Positions 6,593 to 7,510 of a DNA stretch of 7,510 nt are shown piece by piece. The notes under the pieces were generated by a model that searched no databases, was not told the DNA's origin, and saw nothing but the letters and a program-made list of their open reading frames with translations. The stretch spans positions 1 through 7,510 of the forward strand of contig CAZIWJ010000181.1 of assembly GCA_964542855.1 (NCBI GenBank), given 5' to 3'. Every line of letters starts with the position of its first letter. Positions within the stretch are counted from its first letter, which is position 1. The stretch comes from CAZIWJ01 sp964542855 (lineage in GTDB: Bacteria; Bacteroidota; Bacteroidia; Cytophagales; Cyclobacteriaceae). The position numbers and the translations under genes are program-made.

Positions 6593-7510
6593 ATGAGCTT
6601 ATTAACTGTAGGTACTGTTGCTTTTGATGACATTGAAACGCCTTTTGGCAAAAGTGGAAAAGTTGTCGGAGGATCTGGCACGTACATCTCCCTGTCTGCT
6701 GCGTATTTTTCCAAGCACGTAAACCTAGTTGGTGTGGTAGGGGAAGATTTTCCCCAGCAAAACATCGACACTTTTAAAAGTCAGGGAGTAAACATCGACG
6801 GGCTCCAGATTAAAGAAGGTGAAAAGTCTTTCTACTGGGCAGGTAAGTACCATAACGACCTAAATTCGCGCGATACTCTCGATACCCAACTAAACGTTCT
6901 GGCCGACTTTAATCCGCACATTCCCTCTAATTATCAGGATGCCCAATACCTGATGTTGGGTAACCTTACACCCATGGTTCAACAACAGGTTATTGAACGG
7001 ATGCATAACCGCCCCAAATTAATTGCCATGGATACCATGAATTTCTGGATGACACCCCAGTTCCTGCCGGAATTGCGAAAAACGCTAACCATGGTTGATG
7101 TACTGTCTATTAACGACGAAGAAGCTCGCGAACTTTCCGGGGAATACTCGCTGGTGAAAGCTGCCCGGTCTATCCTGGATATGGGGCCTAAAACCCTTAT
7201 TATTAAGAAAGGCGAACACGGCGCCCTGCTGTTCAGTGAAAATCATGTGTTCTTCGCCCCGGCCTTACCACTGGAAGATGTTTTCGACCCTACCGGTGCA
7301 GGTGATACCTTTGCTGGCGGTTTTATCGGTTACCTGGCAGCAACAGACGATTTTTCGTTCGAGAACATGAAGCGGGCCGTTATTTACGGTTCTGCCATGG
7401 CTTCTTTCTGCGTGGAAAAATTCGGTACCGAACGCCTGGTTGGGCTTTCTAAAAGTGAAGTAGCCAACCGGGTTCAGGAATTTATTGAACTGGTTCAGTT
7501 TGAAATTGAC
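6593..7510 (+). CDS. PfkB-family carbohydrate/nucleoside kinase, 3' end outside window
   Basis: This is a ribokinase-fold sugar or nucleoside kinase. The frame starts at ATG 6593 and stays open for 306 codons to the last base; since the family is usually about 300-330 residues, only a few codons and the stop should be missing. The N-terminus MSLLTVGTVAFDDIETPFGK is followed by a glycine pair motif, VVGGSGTYISLSAA (24-37). The asparagine usual in PfkB signature 1 is not evident there. NDEEA (174-178) fits the NxxE metal-site motif. The second PfkB signature, DPTGAGDTFAGGF (232-244), holds the anion-hole glycines and catalytic base D238. The start is supported by the promoter about 26 bases upstream and an A/T-rich leader. 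The substrate cannot be inferred: ribose, fructose phosphate, adenosine and others are all used in this superfamily. It is divergent from parA and likely expressed on its own. Confidence 0.92.
   Translation, partial: MSLLTVGTVAFDDIETPFGKSGKVVGGSGTYISLSAAYFSKHVNLVGVVGEDFPQQNIDTFKSQGVNIDGLQIKEGEKSFYWAGKYHNDLNSRDTLDTQLNVLADFNPHIPSNYQDAQYLMLGNLTPMVQQQVIERMHNRPKLIAMDTMNFWMTPQFLPELRKTLTMVDVLSINDEEARELSGEYSLVKAARSILDMGPKTLIIKKGEHGALLFSENHVFFAPALPLEDVFDPTGAGDTFAGGFIGYLAATDDFSFENMKRAVIYGSAMASFCVEKFGTERLVGLSKSEVANRVQEFIELVQFEID

Noticed and set aside
6577..6771. 64-codon minus-strand frame over the kinase start
   Set aside because: It is antisense to the conserved N-terminus of the PfkB kinase, which has its own promoter and start.

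Overview
The window looks like chromosomal DNA from a member of the Bacteroidota, most likely a Cytophagales-type bacterium. Four things point there: a DUF4252 protein, the gene order parA-parB-DUF5683-dapB-lepB, an oversized signal peptidase I with a large internal insertion, and a Bacteroidota-type promoter (TTTG, 19 bases, TAnnTTTG) in front of the last gene. No ribosomal RNA, tRNA, insertion sequence, phage gene or CRISPR array was seen. The lineage call rests on gene content and is not a species identification.

Left part (1-1964, + strand): the 3' end of a DUF4252 gene is followed after one base by an ABC transporter ATPase that starts at TTG. The ATPase overlaps an ABC-2 type permease by 8 bases. 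The three look like one transcript. The ATPase and permease would form a small exporter-like or membrane-maintenance complex of unknown substrate.

Middle (2024-6283, - strand, read right to left): parA, parB, a DUF5683 gene, dapB and lepB. The parA/parB and parB/DUF5683 junctions each overlap by one base (TAATG), so translation is probably coupled. Gaps of 86 and 27 bases follow. The block joins chromosome partitioning (ParA/ParB), an uncharacterised envelope protein, a lysine/diaminopimelate enzyme that feeds peptidoglycan, and the peptidase that removes signal peptides. A GC-rich hairpin at 1994-2014 lies between the converging permease and lepB genes and probably ends transcription from both sides.

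Right part (6284-7510): a 309-base intergenic region carries divergent promoter elements. It is followed by a PfkB-family carbohydrate/nucleoside kinase on the + strand that runs off the window end without a stop codon.

Overall this is a conserved housekeeping region with a few points worth checking. I found no convincing sign of a new multi-gene system. The least understood part is the DUF5683 protein coupled to ParB, together with the divergent control region.
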